Positions 53,563 through 62,952 of a DNA stretch of 64,000 nucleotides are shown in pieces; positions within the stretch are counted from its first letter, which is position 1; each line of letters begins with the position of its first letter. Origin of the DNA: Pirellulaceae bacterium (GTDB taxonomy: Bacteria; Planctomycetota; Planctomycetia; Pirellulales; Pirellulaceae). Under the pieces are notes generated by a model. That model saw only the letters and a program-made list of their open reading frames with translations. It searched no databases and was not told the origin of the DNA. Both the position numbers and the translations under genes were made by a program. The stretch lies in assembly GCA_019636375.1 (NCBI GenBank), contig JAHBXS010000002.1, positions 461,621-525,620 of the forward strand. The letters run 5' to 3'.

Positions 53563-53826
53563 TTAGGTGCTCTTGGAATATCCCAGCGACTTGATGATCG
53601 CCAGCATTTCTTCAAAGTCAATGAATCGACGATGACGCTCCAGTTTGTAGGCGTCAATCGCACGTCCCAGTTCGGCAGCGTCTGAAGAAAGTCCGCGATA
53701 GGAATTGGAAAACTGACGCCGTTCGATCCCTGCTGATTTCCGTTCATATCCACTGACACGACGGTCAACAAATGACTCTTGTGACGAAGCGACAGTTGTA
53801 TCGGAGGCAGTGGGTTCGATGTTCAT
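53563..53826 (-). CDS. Conserved small planctomycete protein of unknown function
   Basis: This 87-residue soluble protein contains FVDRRVSGYERKSAGIERRQFSNSY, then GLSSDAAELGRAIDAYKLEHRRRFI-like text (here LERHRRFI) and EEMLAIIKSLGYSK. I recall the ERRQFSNSY...ELGRAIDAYK...RRFI...SLGY pattern from small proteins common in planctomycetes. It is charged and probably helical in its second half. No domain or activity is known. It converges with the CNNM gene pair, 26 bases from their stop. Confidence 0.7.
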   Translation of the reverse strand: MNIEPTASDTTVASSQESFVDRRVSGYERKSAGIERRQFSNSYRGLSSDAAELGRAIDAYKLERHRRFIDFEEMLAIIKSLGYSKST

Positions 53827-54010
53827 GGTGGTTCAGCGCTTAAAACAGAAGTGATTTGTGGAACTCTACGCTATAGAACGGGCGTCGATAGGTAATTTTC
53901 GTCGCCCGAATTGACTGTCAGGCGATAGTAGTGTTCGCATGATAACGGTTTTAGCGATCGTTCGCTCTGAAATTTGCTAGGGCGGAAATTCAACCCCGAC
54001 AGAATGCGGC

Positions 54011-54898
54011 TTATTCTCGCGACGCAATACTGGGCCGCAAGGGCGAACCGCCCGTTGTGAGAATCTCCGTAAAGATTGGCATCTCTGGAAACCGCTGCTG
54101 CGCGGCGATCAAAGTTGCCCGTGCTTCCTGTTCGCGACCGTCCAGCAATAGGGCGTTGCTGAGCCGCAGGTAAGCCTCCCCGCCGGTTGACTCGTGATCA
54201 CAAGCTCGCTGCAAGACTGCGATCGCCTGACGATAGTTTCGCAATTCGGTCAGAACCGTTCCATGCAGCAAGTGAATTTCTGGTGAAAGAAGAGCGGGGT
54301 TCTCACCGAGGTTGAGTTGCTCTAGAGTCGCCAATGCCTCCAGTGGCCGTTCTGTCTTTAAATAGATTTGGCACAACTTCAGGCTAATCGTCGAATCTTT
54401 CGGCGCTAGACTCAAAGCGCGTTGGTAAGCGTTGGCCGCATCGCCCCATTCTCTCTTCTCGGCATGAATGTCTCCCGCTAATTCCCACGCACGAGTTTGC
54501 GTCGAGTCCATTTGAATGGCAAATTCCGCTTGGCGATTGGCGGCCAAAATTTTGCCGTCTTGAAGATACAACCTGCCTAACGTGATATGCAGGTGATGTC
54601 GGTCGGTCGTTCCCGCGATCGCTTGCTCGAGTTGTTTAGCGGCTAGTTCGGTTTGGCCGGTCTTGAGATAAAGATCTGCCAACTGTTCGTGAGCCACCAA
54701 ATTTCCTGGGGACTTTTTGATTGAGTGTTTGAGGTACTTGATCGCTTCGTCTTCTTGACCCGATTCAGAAAATCGACCTGCAAACTCTAGCATTCGATCC
54801 GACACCATTCGGTTCGACAGCTTTTTGTGCGGGGACAACGAACAACCACAGACAGCAAACGCCAGCAGCGCGATGATAGCGCTGACGTTAAGGCTCAT
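54011..54898 (-). CDS. TPR-repeat lipoprotein
   Basis: A lipoprotein-type signal (SAIIALLAFAVCGC, with the lipidated Cys at about 19) is followed by seven or so tetratricopeptide repeats from about 35 to 285, with typical A-x-x-x-Y/L-x-x-A spacing (AIKYLKHSIKKSPGNLVAHEQLADLYLKTG, AANAYQRALSLAPKD). TPR proteins hold other proteins together; a place in an envelope complex is likely but the partner is unknown. The frame extends to a GTG at 54931; the ATG at 54898 gives a 295-residue protein with a compact signal, while the longer start would add an arginine-containing n-region. Either is possible. Confidence 0.85.
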   Translation of the reverse strand: MSLNVSAIIALLAFAVCGCSLSPHKKLSNRMVSDRMLEFAGRFSESGQEDEAIKYLKHSIKKSPGNLVAHEQLADLYLKTGQTELAAKQLEQAIAGTTDRHHLHITLGRLYLQDGKILAANRQAEFAIQMDSTQTRAWELAGDIHAEKREWGDAANAYQRALSLAPKDSTISLKLCQIYLKTERPLEALATLEQLNLGENPALLSPEIHLLHGTVLTELRNYRQAIAVLQRACDHESTGGEAYLRLSNALLLDGREQEARATLIAAQQRFPEMPIFTEILTTGGSPLRPSIASRE

Positions 54899-55187
54899 TC
54901 GTTCTGTGGAATTCCCGTATGGCAAAGGCACCTCGCCGAACTAGGTTGGAAAAAACCGGTCTATCAAATTGGTTTTTCGGTTGCGGAGTGTAACAAGTAG
55001 TCTCACCCATATCCATATCGACCATCCTCGTTCACACTAATTAATGCGGGTGCTGGCACGGGGACAAACCCAAACCCCCAAGACCACCCAATCTGCCGAC
55101 CTTTGCAAGTGTCGTCTCATTTGACAAACGAACGCACCTTTTTAGCGACGATCGTCGCTAGCAATCAACGAAATCAAGGGCTCTACC

Positions 55188-55619
55188 ATGCCGGGAACTT
55201 ATCAGAAACACGGGGTTCACATTCTGTACCCCGAAAATTGGAAGTTGGAAGATAGCGAAAGCGGCGAAGTTCCGTTTGAAATTTGGCTCGAAAGCCCAGA
55301 CGGAGCCTTGCTTTCCATGACCTTTTTTGCACCGGAATCAGACATGGCCGATGTTCTCAAGGAGTACATTGCCGGATTTCAAGAGCAATACGAGGACCTT
55401 GAATTGACTCCCGCCGAGGACGAGGTCAGCGGTTTCGTCGGACACGGCAACGACTCGATGTTTTACTGTTTGGATTTTTTGGTGACCTGCAAACTGCGGC
55501 TTTATTCCACCCCCAAGTATTTGGTCGCGATTTTGGAACAGGCGGAAGCCCGCGAATTCGATAAAATGGCCCAAGTCTTTTTAGCTATCAAGACAAAAAT
55601 GCTTGAAGGTTTGAAGTAA
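55188..55619 (+). CDS. Hypothetical PsbP/DUF1795-like protein
   Basis: This 143-residue soluble protein without a signal peptide starts with YQKHGVHILYPENWKLEDSESG, the pattern of the Mog1/PsbP-like (DUF1795) fold, and continues with alternating strands and one long helix (ADVLKEYIAGFQEQYEDL). The final helix (FDKMAQVFLAIKTKMLEGL) fits the fold's C-terminus. Members of this fold are scaffolds with varied roles, so no function is given. It stands alone in the plus direction between two minus-strand genes. Confidence 0.75.
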   Translation: MPGTYQKHGVHILYPENWKLEDSESGEVPFEIWLESPDGALLSMTFFAPESDMADVLKEYIAGFQEQYEDLELTPAEDEVSGFVGHGNDSMFYCLDFLVTCKLRLYSTPKYLVAILEQAEAREFDKMAQVFLAIKTKMLEGLK

Positions 55620-55867
55620 ACTTTTGCCTAATCCGTGACGCTCAAGAAATTTACCAAAAAAATATTCATTTCCATCAAACCACTCTTACATTCTGGGCGT
55701 ACTAGGTGGAAACAAAGCCAGGTGTGAACGGCAATGAACTGCCTCCTGCAAATTGCAGGGTGTCGGCGTGAATCTTAGGCAAAATACTCTCTCGGTTGGG
55801 AGAGGCAATAAAAGGGCTAATCGAACAATAACTTAGCCGCCATCTTTTCACGCATGCAAACACCACG

Positions 55868-56290
55868 CTACCAGAATTTCCACCAAGGCTTTTCAGCGGG
55901 TTGCTCTTTTTGAATCACCCGCACCGGTTGTGTGACCGTAGTCGTTACGGATTTCGGCTGCGGTCGCTTGATCGGTCTCCCAGGATCAGTGTCAGAATCG
56001 TACTCGACTCGTAGAATGACGGAACCAATTTGCAAAAGGTCCCCAGGGATCAAATTGGCATGATTGACGCGAGCATCGTTGACATACGTTCCATTCTTCG
56101 AACCCATATCGCGAACGCTAAGAGCTCCTTCGGGATTCAACAGCAATTGGCAATGGGCTCGACTGACCGACTCATCGTCAATTGAGATGTCTAGGTCTGA
56201 ACTGCGACCGATTACCGCCGGAGGCCGAACGTTCCATCGCTGGCCATCACCACCTCGCGCAGAATCGATTTTCACAAGCCGATAGTGCAT
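55868..56290 (-). CDS. FHA-domain protein
   Basis: The 140 residues are almost entirely one forkhead-associated domain, which binds phosphothreonine peptides. The binding loop residues are visible: GRSSDLDISIDDESVSRAHCQL (Gly-Arg-Ser and Ser-Arg-x-His) and DMGSKNGTYVN (Asn-Gly). The C-terminal 45 residues are Pro- and Thr-rich and end in KPWWKFW. Such FHA proteins work with Ser/Thr kinases, of which this genome has at least one in the window. The gene converges with the DUF1795-like gene and lies 106 bases upstream of the pyruvate kinase start-to-stop block on the same strand. Confidence 0.9.
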   Translation of the reverse strand: MHYRLVKIDSARGGDGQRWNVRPPAVIGRSSDLDISIDDESVSRAHCQLLLNPEGALSVRDMGSKNGTYVNDARVNHANLIPGDLLQIGSVILRVEYDSDTDPGRPIKRPQPKSVTTTVTQPVRVIQKEQPAEKPWWKFW

Positions 56291-56396
56291 TGCGAACCTC
56301 CACCTTTAAATACTCGGTTCGAACGTTCATGAGTCTACTACTAACTCATTTTATCGAGTCGATGAACTGAACAACACCCCTACCATACAACCTCGC

Positions 56397-57857
56397 CTAA
56401 CTAATCTCCGCAATCGCGATCGTATCCAAGACATCGGGGAAGTCCGCCGTATCGAGGACAAAAACAAGTCGCTGAGAAGGCAACAGCCCCAAATGTTCTT
56501 TGGCCCAATCGGCAATCGATTTCGGCAGGCGACAATAGGTCCTCAAGCTGTCGATCATCACGGGAACGACGCCCCAGTACAAGGACATTCGCTGAGCCGC
56601 CTTTTGATCGTCCGTCAGGCAAACCGTCGTCACAAAATCTCGCTGTTTGCTTTTTAGGAGCGCCGTCGTGCTGTGTTCGGTAACAAGCACCAGTAGACGA
56701 GCGTCGATATGCCTTGCGACTTGAGCCGCTCCGAGCAGCATCGCTTCTTGCATGCAAATCTTTTGGTCGGCGGTCTGATGATGACCACGACTCGCGCGGT
56801 TTCGCAAAAGCGACTCCGTCTCGTGCATAATCCGCTTCATCATTCTCACAGCGGCCTCGGGATAACTTCCAATCGCCGTTTCACCCGACAACATGCAGGC
56901 GTCCGCTCCATCCAGAATCGCATTGGCGACATCGCTGACTTCGGCGCGTGTGGGCTGTTTCGAATGGTGCATGCTTTCGAGCATCTGGGTGGCAACAATC
57001 ACCGGCTTCCCCAAGTCTTGGCAAAGGCGAATGATCCGCTTTTGCACCAACGGCGTCTTTTCTAGTTCAATCTCCACTCCCAAGTCCCCACGTGCAACCA
57101 TTACGCCATCGGTGGCCTGAACAATCGCTTGAAGATTTTCCAATGCCTCCCGCTTTTCGATTTTTGCGATGACGCGGGCCTCGCTGCCGGCGCTGGATAG
57201 TAGCGTTTTAAGCTGGTGAATCTCTTCAGCGTTGCGAACAAAACTGATACTCACAAAATCAATGTCGGTGCTGGCCGCCCACAGGGCGTTTTCCAAATCT
57301 CGTTCTGTCAGCGCCGAGATGCTCAGATTGGTGTCGGGCAGATTGATCCCTTGGCGAGAGCGGAGACTGCCGGGCTCGATGACCTCACAAGTCGCCGACT
57401 CTGCCGTCACCATCACCACCCGCAACCGCGCGGCTCCATCTGCCAATACAATCTCATGACCGACCTGGAGCTCATCAAGCATCGGTTCGTAGTTGGAGGT
57501 CAGTTCGGTGGGTGATTGCGGATCGGCGTTTCGCGTCAACGTGACAAGTTCGCCGACTTGGAGTTCGAGCGGTTCGGCCAGCAAATTTCCTAACCGAATT
57601 TTCGGGCCGGCCAAATCGATCAACACTCCCACCGGTCGTCCGAATTCGCGGGCCGCTTGGCGGATCGCCTTGAGAACGGAGTCATGCTCTTTGCGGCTGC
57701 CATGGGCCATGTTGATTCGAAACACATCGACCCCTGCCGCCATCAGGCGCAACAGCATTTGCGGCTCCCGGCTCGCTGGTCCAACGGTTGCCACTAGCTT
57801 TGTGCGCGACAAATCGGGAATTTTGCGGGGGTCAAAGGTCAGCGGTGCAGTTGTCAT
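56397..57857 (-). CDS. pyk: Pyruvate kinase
   Basis: Pyk makes pyruvate and ATP from phosphoenolpyruvate and ADP, the last step of glycolysis. The 486 residues are full length. The first barrel strand is TKLVATVGPASREPQ, the substrate-binding RINMAHGSRKEH carries the Arg and Asn, the catalytic Lys is in ARVIAKIEKREALEN, the Mg-binding region is GVMVARGDLGVEIE, and the signature ATQMLESM is followed by the PTRAEVSDVANAILDGADACMLSGETAIG loop. The C-terminal allosteric domain is present. Monocistronic by appearance. Confidence 0.97.
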   Translation of the reverse strand: MTTAPLTFDPRKIPDLSRTKLVATVGPASREPQMLLRLMAAGVDVFRINMAHGSRKEHDSVLKAIRQAAREFGRPVGVLIDLAGPKIRLGNLLAEPLELQVGELVTLTRNADPQSPTELTSNYEPMLDELQVGHEIVLADGAARLRVVMVTAESATCEVIEPGSLRSRQGINLPDTNLSISALTERDLENALWAASTDIDFVSISFVRNAEEIHQLKTLLSSAGSEARVIAKIEKREALENLQAIVQATDGVMVARGDLGVEIELEKTPLVQKRIIRLCQDLGKPVIVATQMLESMHHSKQPTRAEVSDVANAILDGADACMLSGETAIGSYPEAAVRMMKRIMHETESLLRNRASRGHHQTADQKICMQEAMLLGAAQVARHIDARLLVLVTEHSTTALLKSKQRDFVTTVCLTDDQKAAQRMSLYWGVVPVMIDSLRTYCRLPKSIADWAKEHLGLLPSQRLVFVLDTADFPDVLDTIAIAEIS

Positions 57858-57981
57858 GGGGGCTCCTTCTACGTCGTTTTAAAACGAGATTTTAGCGTGA
57901 TTTCCCCTCTCCGGGGTATCTCCAATCGCTTGGTCATGCAAATATCTTGGGAGCATCCGAAAAAAATGCCCGTACGCATGA

Positions 57982-58012
57982 TTGCCACCGGGCCTTTTGT
58001 TTCGAATATAAT
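57982..58012 (+). promoter_or_regulatory. Possible sigma-70 type promoter for the oxidoreductase gene
   Basis: TTGCCA (57982-57987) and TATAAT (58007-58012) are separated by 19 bases, slightly longer than the 17-18 optimum. The -10 is a perfect match to consensus. The start codon of the oxidoreductase gene is 72 bases downstream. Confidence 0.35.
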
Positions 58013-58083
58013 CGAGGCTTACGAAATTGGTTGGAGCAACCGTCTCCAAGTCATTGTTAGTTACCTTACGAGAATTTTGAAGC

Positions 58084-59430
58084 ATGAAAAAAAACGTTCA
58101 GAAAACGAATCGCCGTGAGTTTGTGAAGGTCACTTCAGCAGCAGCCCTTGGAGCCGCTGCGGTCCCCTATTTCCCCTGGACACAATCCGCGTTTGCCAAC
58201 CGCTCGGCTAACGACCGCCCGCGTATCGGCTGTATCGGCGTCGGCAGTATGGGAACCGGCGACGCTCGCGAACACGCTCGTTTTGGTGACATTGTCGCCG
58301 TTTGTGACGTAGATAGCCGACATGCTGAGGCCGCAAAAAACGACGAGAATATCGGCAAGGGGACGGCGGACGCCTACGGGGACTATCGCAAGGTTTTGGA
58401 TCGAGCCGACGTGGATGTCGTCAGTATCGTGACTCCAGACCATTGGCATGTGAAGATTGCCCTGGAAGCGTTGGCTGCTGGGAAACATGTCTTTTGCCAA
58501 AAGCCGTTATCCCTCACCGTCGAAGAAAATCAACTCATCCGCCGAGCCTGTGACCGCTATAAGAATTTGGTCTTTTTCATCGGAACGCAACAGCGCTCGC
58601 AACGCGATCAGTTTTTGCGGGCCATCAACATGGTTCACAAGGGACTGCTCGGGCCGATCAAAAAAGTGACCGTCGGCATTAACGGCAGCCCAACCGGTGG
58701 CCCTTTTCCCGTCGAAACTCCTCCAGAGCATTTGGATTGGAACGCTTGGCTCGGCCCTGCCCCCTTGGTCGATTACCGCGAAAGACGTTGCCATTATGAA
58801 TTTCGCTGGTGGTATGAGTACTCGGGCGGAAAATTCACCGATTGGGGTGCCCACCACGTCGACATCGCCCAATGGGCCTTGAATGAAAACTCACTCGGGA
58901 CCGGGCCTATCGAATTTGATGGTACCGATTCAAAACATCCTGTCGAGTATGTTGATGGTTACCCGGTCGTCGACGATTGCTACAACACGTCGCATGACTT
59001 TGCGATTCAGTGCAAGTTTGCCAGCGGTGTCGAAATGGTCATCGACAGTCGTTCGGATAATGGCGTGTTGTTCGAAGGTGAGAAAGGACGAATTTTTGTG
59101 AATCGCTCGAAGGTCACCGGACGCCCGATCGAAGAAAATTGGGACGAAGGGCAATTTGGCGATGAAGACTTGGTAAACCTTTACAAGGGCAAACCATTTG
59201 AAGGCCACAAGGCCAACTTCTATCGCTGCATTGCCGAAGGGGGCTTCCCGGTCAGCGACGTGTACAGTCACTTGCAAGTCATGAACACCTGTCACCTCGC
59301 TGCCATCGCCGCTCGTCTGGGCCGGAAGATCAAATGGGACCCTCGCGCCGAAAAAATCATCGGCGACGACCAAGCCGCCAGCTTCCTCGCTCGCGATCCC
59401 CGCGAAGGTTTTGAATATCTCAAAACCTAA
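58084..59430 (+). CDS. Gfo/Idh/MocA-family oxidoreductase, Tat-exported
   Basis: This is a 448-residue NAD(P)-dependent sugar or inositol dehydrogenase-like protein. The N-terminal NRREFVKVTSAAALGAAAVPYF is a twin-arginine signal, so it is exported folded with its cofactor. The Rossmann loop is IGCIGVGSMGTGD (about 48-60), the family lysine-proline motif is HVFCQKPLSLTVEEN (E-K-P region, with Gln in place of Glu), and the catalytic His-containing segment is GKFTDWGAHHVDIAQWAL. Planctomycetes encode many exported members in polysaccharide breakdown. Substrate unknown. Confidence 0.9.
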   Translation: MKKNVQKTNRREFVKVTSAAALGAAAVPYFPWTQSAFANRSANDRPRIGCIGVGSMGTGDAREHARFGDIVAVCDVDSRHAEAAKNDENIGKGTADAYGDYRKVLDRADVDVVSIVTPDHWHVKIALEALAAGKHVFCQKPLSLTVEENQLIRRACDRYKNLVFFIGTQQRSQRDQFLRAINMVHKGLLGPIKKVTVGINGSPTGGPFPVETPPEHLDWNAWLGPAPLVDYRERRCHYEFRWWYEYSGGKFTDWGAHHVDIAQWALNENSLGTGPIEFDGTDSKHPVEYVDGYPVVDDCYNTSHDFAIQCKFASGVEMVIDSRSDNGVLFEGEKGRIFVNRSKVTGRPIEENWDEGQFGDEDLVNLYKGKPFEGHKANFYRCIAEGGFPVSDVYSHLQVMNTCHLAAIAARLGRKIKWDPRAEKIIGDDQAASFLARDPREGFEYLKT

Positions 59431-59459
59431 CGGCAAACGCCGGCATTTCACAATGCTAC

Positions 59460-59518
59460 AAGCCCGCCGCGCAAGCAAGTGAACCCCATTGTGTTCACTC
59501 GCTGGCGCTTCGGGCTTT
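59460..59518 (+). terminator. Long stem-loop downstream of the oxidoreductase
   Basis: AAGCCCG...GCAAGCAAGTGAAC pairs with GTTCACTCGCT...CGGGCTT around an 8-base loop and ends in a short T-run. Position and shape suit a terminator. The stem also looks like a dispersed intergenic hairpin family. The rest of the gap to 59760 shows no gene. Confidence 0.55.
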
Positions 59519-59760
59519 TCTGAAACGCGCGTTCAAGCCAACAGTCATTGCTTTGCTCAATTCGATTGTTCGGTAAGTATCGCTAATTTTTCGGTAAAAA
59601 CTGCATCTAAACAAGGCTAGTTGGGGTATTGTGTCGGGGGAGAGACTTGACAAAGTGCCCCAGGTTTGGGGGTGATTTAAACGTTCAAATTTGTTAAAAT
59701 TCGTCTTTGTTTGACTCGGCCCATCATCGATATCCCAATTTTCCCGATCAGAGATTTTTA

Positions 59761-60900
59761 ATGGCAGGAAATGCAATTTCACCCGAAAAGGGTGTCCGTC
59801 GCAAGGAAGCCTATGTTGATCAAGGTACCGTCCTCAAATTTGACAAAAACAACGACTTCCAACAGGAACTCAAACGCCGCGTTGACGAGTATTTTGAATC
59901 CTCTGGCCGCCATCCGCGTGACAACTGGCAGATGTACCTGAAATCGGCCATTCTCCTCTCGTCATACGCCGGACTTTATGTCCTCCTCGTATTTATGGCG
60001 ACGACTTGGTGGCAAGCGGTTCCGCTGGCTTTGGCTTTAGGCACCGTCATGGCACTTATCGGTTTCAACATCCAGCATGACGCGGGTCATCAGGCTTATT
60101 CGGATCGCGGCTGGATCAACAAAATGATGTCGATGACAATCGAGTTGATTGGCGGTAGCGCCTACGTTTGGCATTGGCGCCATGCCGTGTTTCATCACAC
60201 CTACGTCAACATCACCGACCACGATACGGATGTCGATTTGGGTTTTTTAGGTCGCTTGACTCCTCATCAAAAACGTTACGCTTTCCACCGTTGGCAACAT
60301 TTTTATTTGTGGCCCCTGTACGGATTCATGGCAATCAAGTGGCAACTTGTCAATGATTTTTGGGACGTTTCGCGTTGCAAGATTGCCGATCGACGAATTC
60401 CATTTCCTAAGGGTTGGGATTTGGTGATTTTCCTGGGGGGCAAGATCACGTTCTTCACGCTGGCCTTTGTGATCCCGATGTTGTTCCACACTTGGTGGGT
60501 CGTGTTGCTGTATTACGGATTGGCGGCTCTGGCGATGGGAGTGATCCTGAGTATCGTCTTCCAACTGGCCCATGCGGTGGAAGAAGCCGAGTTTCCCATG
60601 CCTGCTCCTGACACGGGGCGGATCGAAAGTTCTTGGGCCGTTCACCAAGTGCAAACCACGGTTAACTTCGCGCGGCGTAATCCCGTCGTGTCTTGGCTGT
60701 TAGGTGGCCTGAATTTCCAAATCGAGCACCATTTGTTGCCACGGATTTGCCACGTGAATTATCCAGCTTTGGCCCCTGTTGTCGAGCAAACCTGTCGGGA
60801 CTTCGGAGTTGAGTATCATGAGCATCCGACGGTTTGGGCAGGTCTCCGTTCACACTATCGCTGGTTGCGTCAGATGGGGACGGAAGAAGGCTACGCCTGA
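59761..60900 (+). CDS. Membrane fatty acid desaturase (acyl-lipid/front-end type)
   Basis: This 379-residue membrane di-iron enzyme introduces a double bond into fatty acyl chains. The three histidine boxes are present: HDAGH (about 105-109), HAVFHH (about 142-147) and QIEHH (about 320-324), the last with Gln as in delta-5/6 front-end desaturases. Four or more membrane helices separate the boxes. No fused cytochrome b5 domain is visible, and no ferredoxin or reductase is adjacent. The frame opens at 59707, but ATG 59761 starts MAGNAISPEKG, which I take as the true start. Confidence 0.9.
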   Translation: MAGNAISPEKGVRRKEAYVDQGTVLKFDKNNDFQQELKRRVDEYFESSGRHPRDNWQMYLKSAILLSSYAGLYVLLVFMATTWWQAVPLALALGTVMALIGFNIQHDAGHQAYSDRGWINKMMSMTIELIGGSAYVWHWRHAVFHHTYVNITDHDTDVDLGFLGRLTPHQKRYAFHRWQHFYLWPLYGFMAIKWQLVNDFWDVSRCKIADRRIPFPKGWDLVIFLGGKITFFTLAFVIPMLFHTWWVVLLYYGLAALAMGVILSIVFQLAHAVEEAEFPMPAPDTGRIESSWAVHQVQTTVNFARRNPVVSWLLGGLNFQIEHHLLPRICHVNYPALAPVVEQTCRDFGVEYHEHPTVWAGLRSHYRWLRQMGTEEGYA

Positions 60901-60907
60901 TCAAAAT

Positions 60908-61795
60908 TTAATCGGCCAGTTGAGCGATGAGCACTCGTTCGAGTTTGGCCAAGTCCTTTTTTACGTCGCACGAACGGAAAGCTCCGTGGGCCAAGATCAA
61001 GTCCTTGATTTTCCCCGCGAGCATGGGACTTGTTTCCAACACCAGCCAACCGCCAGGGAGCAGACGCGCGGCGGCTTGGTGAACTAGTTTTTCAGTCAGC
61101 TCGTATCCCGCGTCACCGCCGTACAAAGCCAATTCGGGCTCGTACTTTTTCACCGATTCGCCAAGGGTCCCTTGTTCGCTCCGTCCGACATACGGCGGGT
61201 TGCTGACAATTAGCGGGAACTTTTGCGTCTCAGGAATTTCGCTCAGCAAATCTGATTCTATAAAGGCAACCCGTTCGCTGACCTGATGCGTTTCGGCGTT
61301 CCGCTGAGCGATGGCCAGAGCCTCGGGCGAGACATCAACGGCAATCACTTGCACATCGGGGATTTGTTTGGCGAGCGTCACGGCGATGCAACCACTGCCG
61401 GTGCCAACGTCGACAACTTTTTTCTCAGAACTTGGATGCCGCTGAAGTAAATCGATCGCTTCAACGACCAATTGTTCGGTTTCGGGACGCGGGATCAGGA
61501 CGGCTGGCGAAACTTCAAACCGCAACGAGTAGAACTCGCGGTAGCCGACGAGGTAGGCGACAGGTTCACCTGCCGCATGACGCTTGACCCAATCCCGAAA
61601 TTTACCGAGATGCGGTTCACTTGGGACATCGTTAAACCGCGCGTAAAGTTGAATTCGGGGAACACTGAGGGCTTCGGCCAATAACACTTCGGCCGCCAGA
61701 CGGGGCGTGTCTTGACCGTTTCTTTGGAAATAGTCGGTGGTCCAAGTCAACAGGCGTTGAATGCTCCAAGGTTGGTTTTCCGTTTCCGTGGCCAT
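60908..61795 (-). CDS. prmC: Peptide chain release factor N5-glutamine methyltransferase PrmC
   Basis: PrmC methylates the glutamine of the GGQ motif of release factors RF1 and RF2, which they need for full activity. The 295 residues show the N-terminal helical domain (about 1-85), motif I VVDVGTGSGCIAVTLAKQ (about 117-134) and the catalytic VSNPPYVG (about 187-194), whose Asn-Pro-Pro-Tyr binds the target glutamine. It lies 77 bases downstream of prfA on the same strand; the prfA-prmC order is widely conserved, and its substrate RF1 is thus made from the same transcript. Confidence 0.95.
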   Translation of the reverse strand: MATETENQPWSIQRLLTWTTDYFQRNGQDTPRLAAEVLLAEALSVPRIQLYARFNDVPSEPHLGKFRDWVKRHAAGEPVAYLVGYREFYSLRFEVSPAVLIPRPETEQLVVEAIDLLQRHPSSEKKVVDVGTGSGCIAVTLAKQIPDVQVIAVDVSPEALAIAQRNAETHQVSERVAFIESDLLSEIPETQKFPLIVSNPPYVGRSEQGTLGESVKKYEPELALYGGDAGYELTEKLVHQAAARLLPGGWLVLETSPMLAGKIKDLILAHGAFRSCDVKKDLAKLERVLIAQLAD

Positions 61796-61872
61796 TTTTA
61801 ATCCATTGGTGTGGTGCGGTTTCGTTAAGCCCGACAGGGTAAGCGGTCAACGCGCGAAGGTTTCTTGCCGCG

Positions 61873-62952
61873 TCAATCGAGGGATCCCATTTCGTCTCGC
61901 AACGTTTGGCGATCGTGATCGATTAGCTCTTGAATTACCAAATCGACATTGCCCAGCATAACTTGGTCGAGCTTGTAGATGGTCAAATTGATGCGGTGAT
62001 CCGAAACACGGTTGTCAGGGAAATTATATGTGCGAATCCGTTGGCTTCGATCACCCGAACCGACCAAGTTCTTTCGGGTCGTGGCTCGTGCGGCGGCATC
62101 TCGTTGTTGATAAAAATCGTAGACTCGCGATTTCAGGATTCGCATGGCTTTGGCCAAATTTTTATGCTGACTCCGCTCGTCGATACATTTTACGACGACT
62201 CCGGTGGGGTGGTGGATAATACGAATTGCGGACGCAGTTCGGTTCACGTGCTGCCCCCCTGCCCCGCTACTGGCACAATAACGTTCGACCTCATAATCGG
62301 CAGGGTTTAGCTCAACCTCCACATCTTCCGGTTCCGGCATCACGGCGACCGTGGCCGCAGAGGTATGAATCCGCCCCTTGGCTTCGGTATCGGGGACCCG
62401 TTGAACACGGTGTCCGCCACTTTCGTATTGTAGTTCGCGGTAACAGCCTTCGCCTTCGATGGTGGCAGTGATTTCCTTGTAGCCCCCCATGTCAGACTCG
62501 CTGAAATCGAGAGTCTGCATTTTCCAGCCCTTCTTGTCGCAATACCGCTGGTACATGTTGTGCAAGTCGGCCGCAAACAGTGCCGCCTCTTCGCCACCCG
62601 TTCCGGCACGGATTTCGATAACGCAGCGACTACGATTGGCGTCTTCACCCCCGATGGTCATCAGCAAGAGCTCGTCCCACAGCGCCTCTCGTTGTGGGAG
62701 TAACGAGGCGATTTCCTCTTCGGCCATTTCCCGTTCGTCGGGGTCGCTGGCGGAATTTTCCAACTCGCGGGCTTCTTGGATCTGGCTCACGATGTCCTTG
62801 AACCGTTTGTACTTGTTGGCCATTTTGGCAAGGCTGCCATGCTCGCGAGCAACGGCTCCCATCCTCGTCGAGTTCCCCAAAGTCTCTGGGTCTGACAGTT
62901 GGCGTTCAAGTTCTTCGAATCGGGCGAGCTTTTCTTCTAAGGTATCTTTCAT
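61873..62952 (-). CDS. prfA: Peptide chain release factor 1
   Basis: RF1 ends translation at UAA and UAG. The anticodon-like PxT motif is in HRVQRVPDTEAKGRIHTSA (here P-D-T), the catalytic GGQ is in SSGAGGQHVNRT, and the family block GSGDRSQRIRTYNFPDNRVSDHRIN is intact. The ATG at 62952 gives 359 residues, the standard length; the longer open frame to 63090 would add 46 residues not found in RF1. Placement upstream of prmC fits the known operon. Its presence shows that UAG is a stop codon in this organism. Confidence 0.96.
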   Translation of the reverse strand: MKDTLEEKLARFEELERQLSDPETLGNSTRMGAVAREHGSLAKMANKYKRFKDIVSQIQEARELENSASDPDEREMAEEEIASLLPQREALWDELLLMTIGGEDANRSRCVIEIRAGTGGEEAALFAADLHNMYQRYCDKKGWKMQTLDFSESDMGGYKEITATIEGEGCYRELQYESGGHRVQRVPDTEAKGRIHTSAATVAVMPEPEDVEVELNPADYEVERYCASSGAGGQHVNRTASAIRIIHHPTGVVVKCIDERSQHKNLAKAMRILKSRVYDFYQQRDAAARATTRKNLVGSGDRSQRIRTYNFPDNRVSDHRINLTIYKLDQVMLGNVDLVIQELIDHDRQTLRDEMGSLD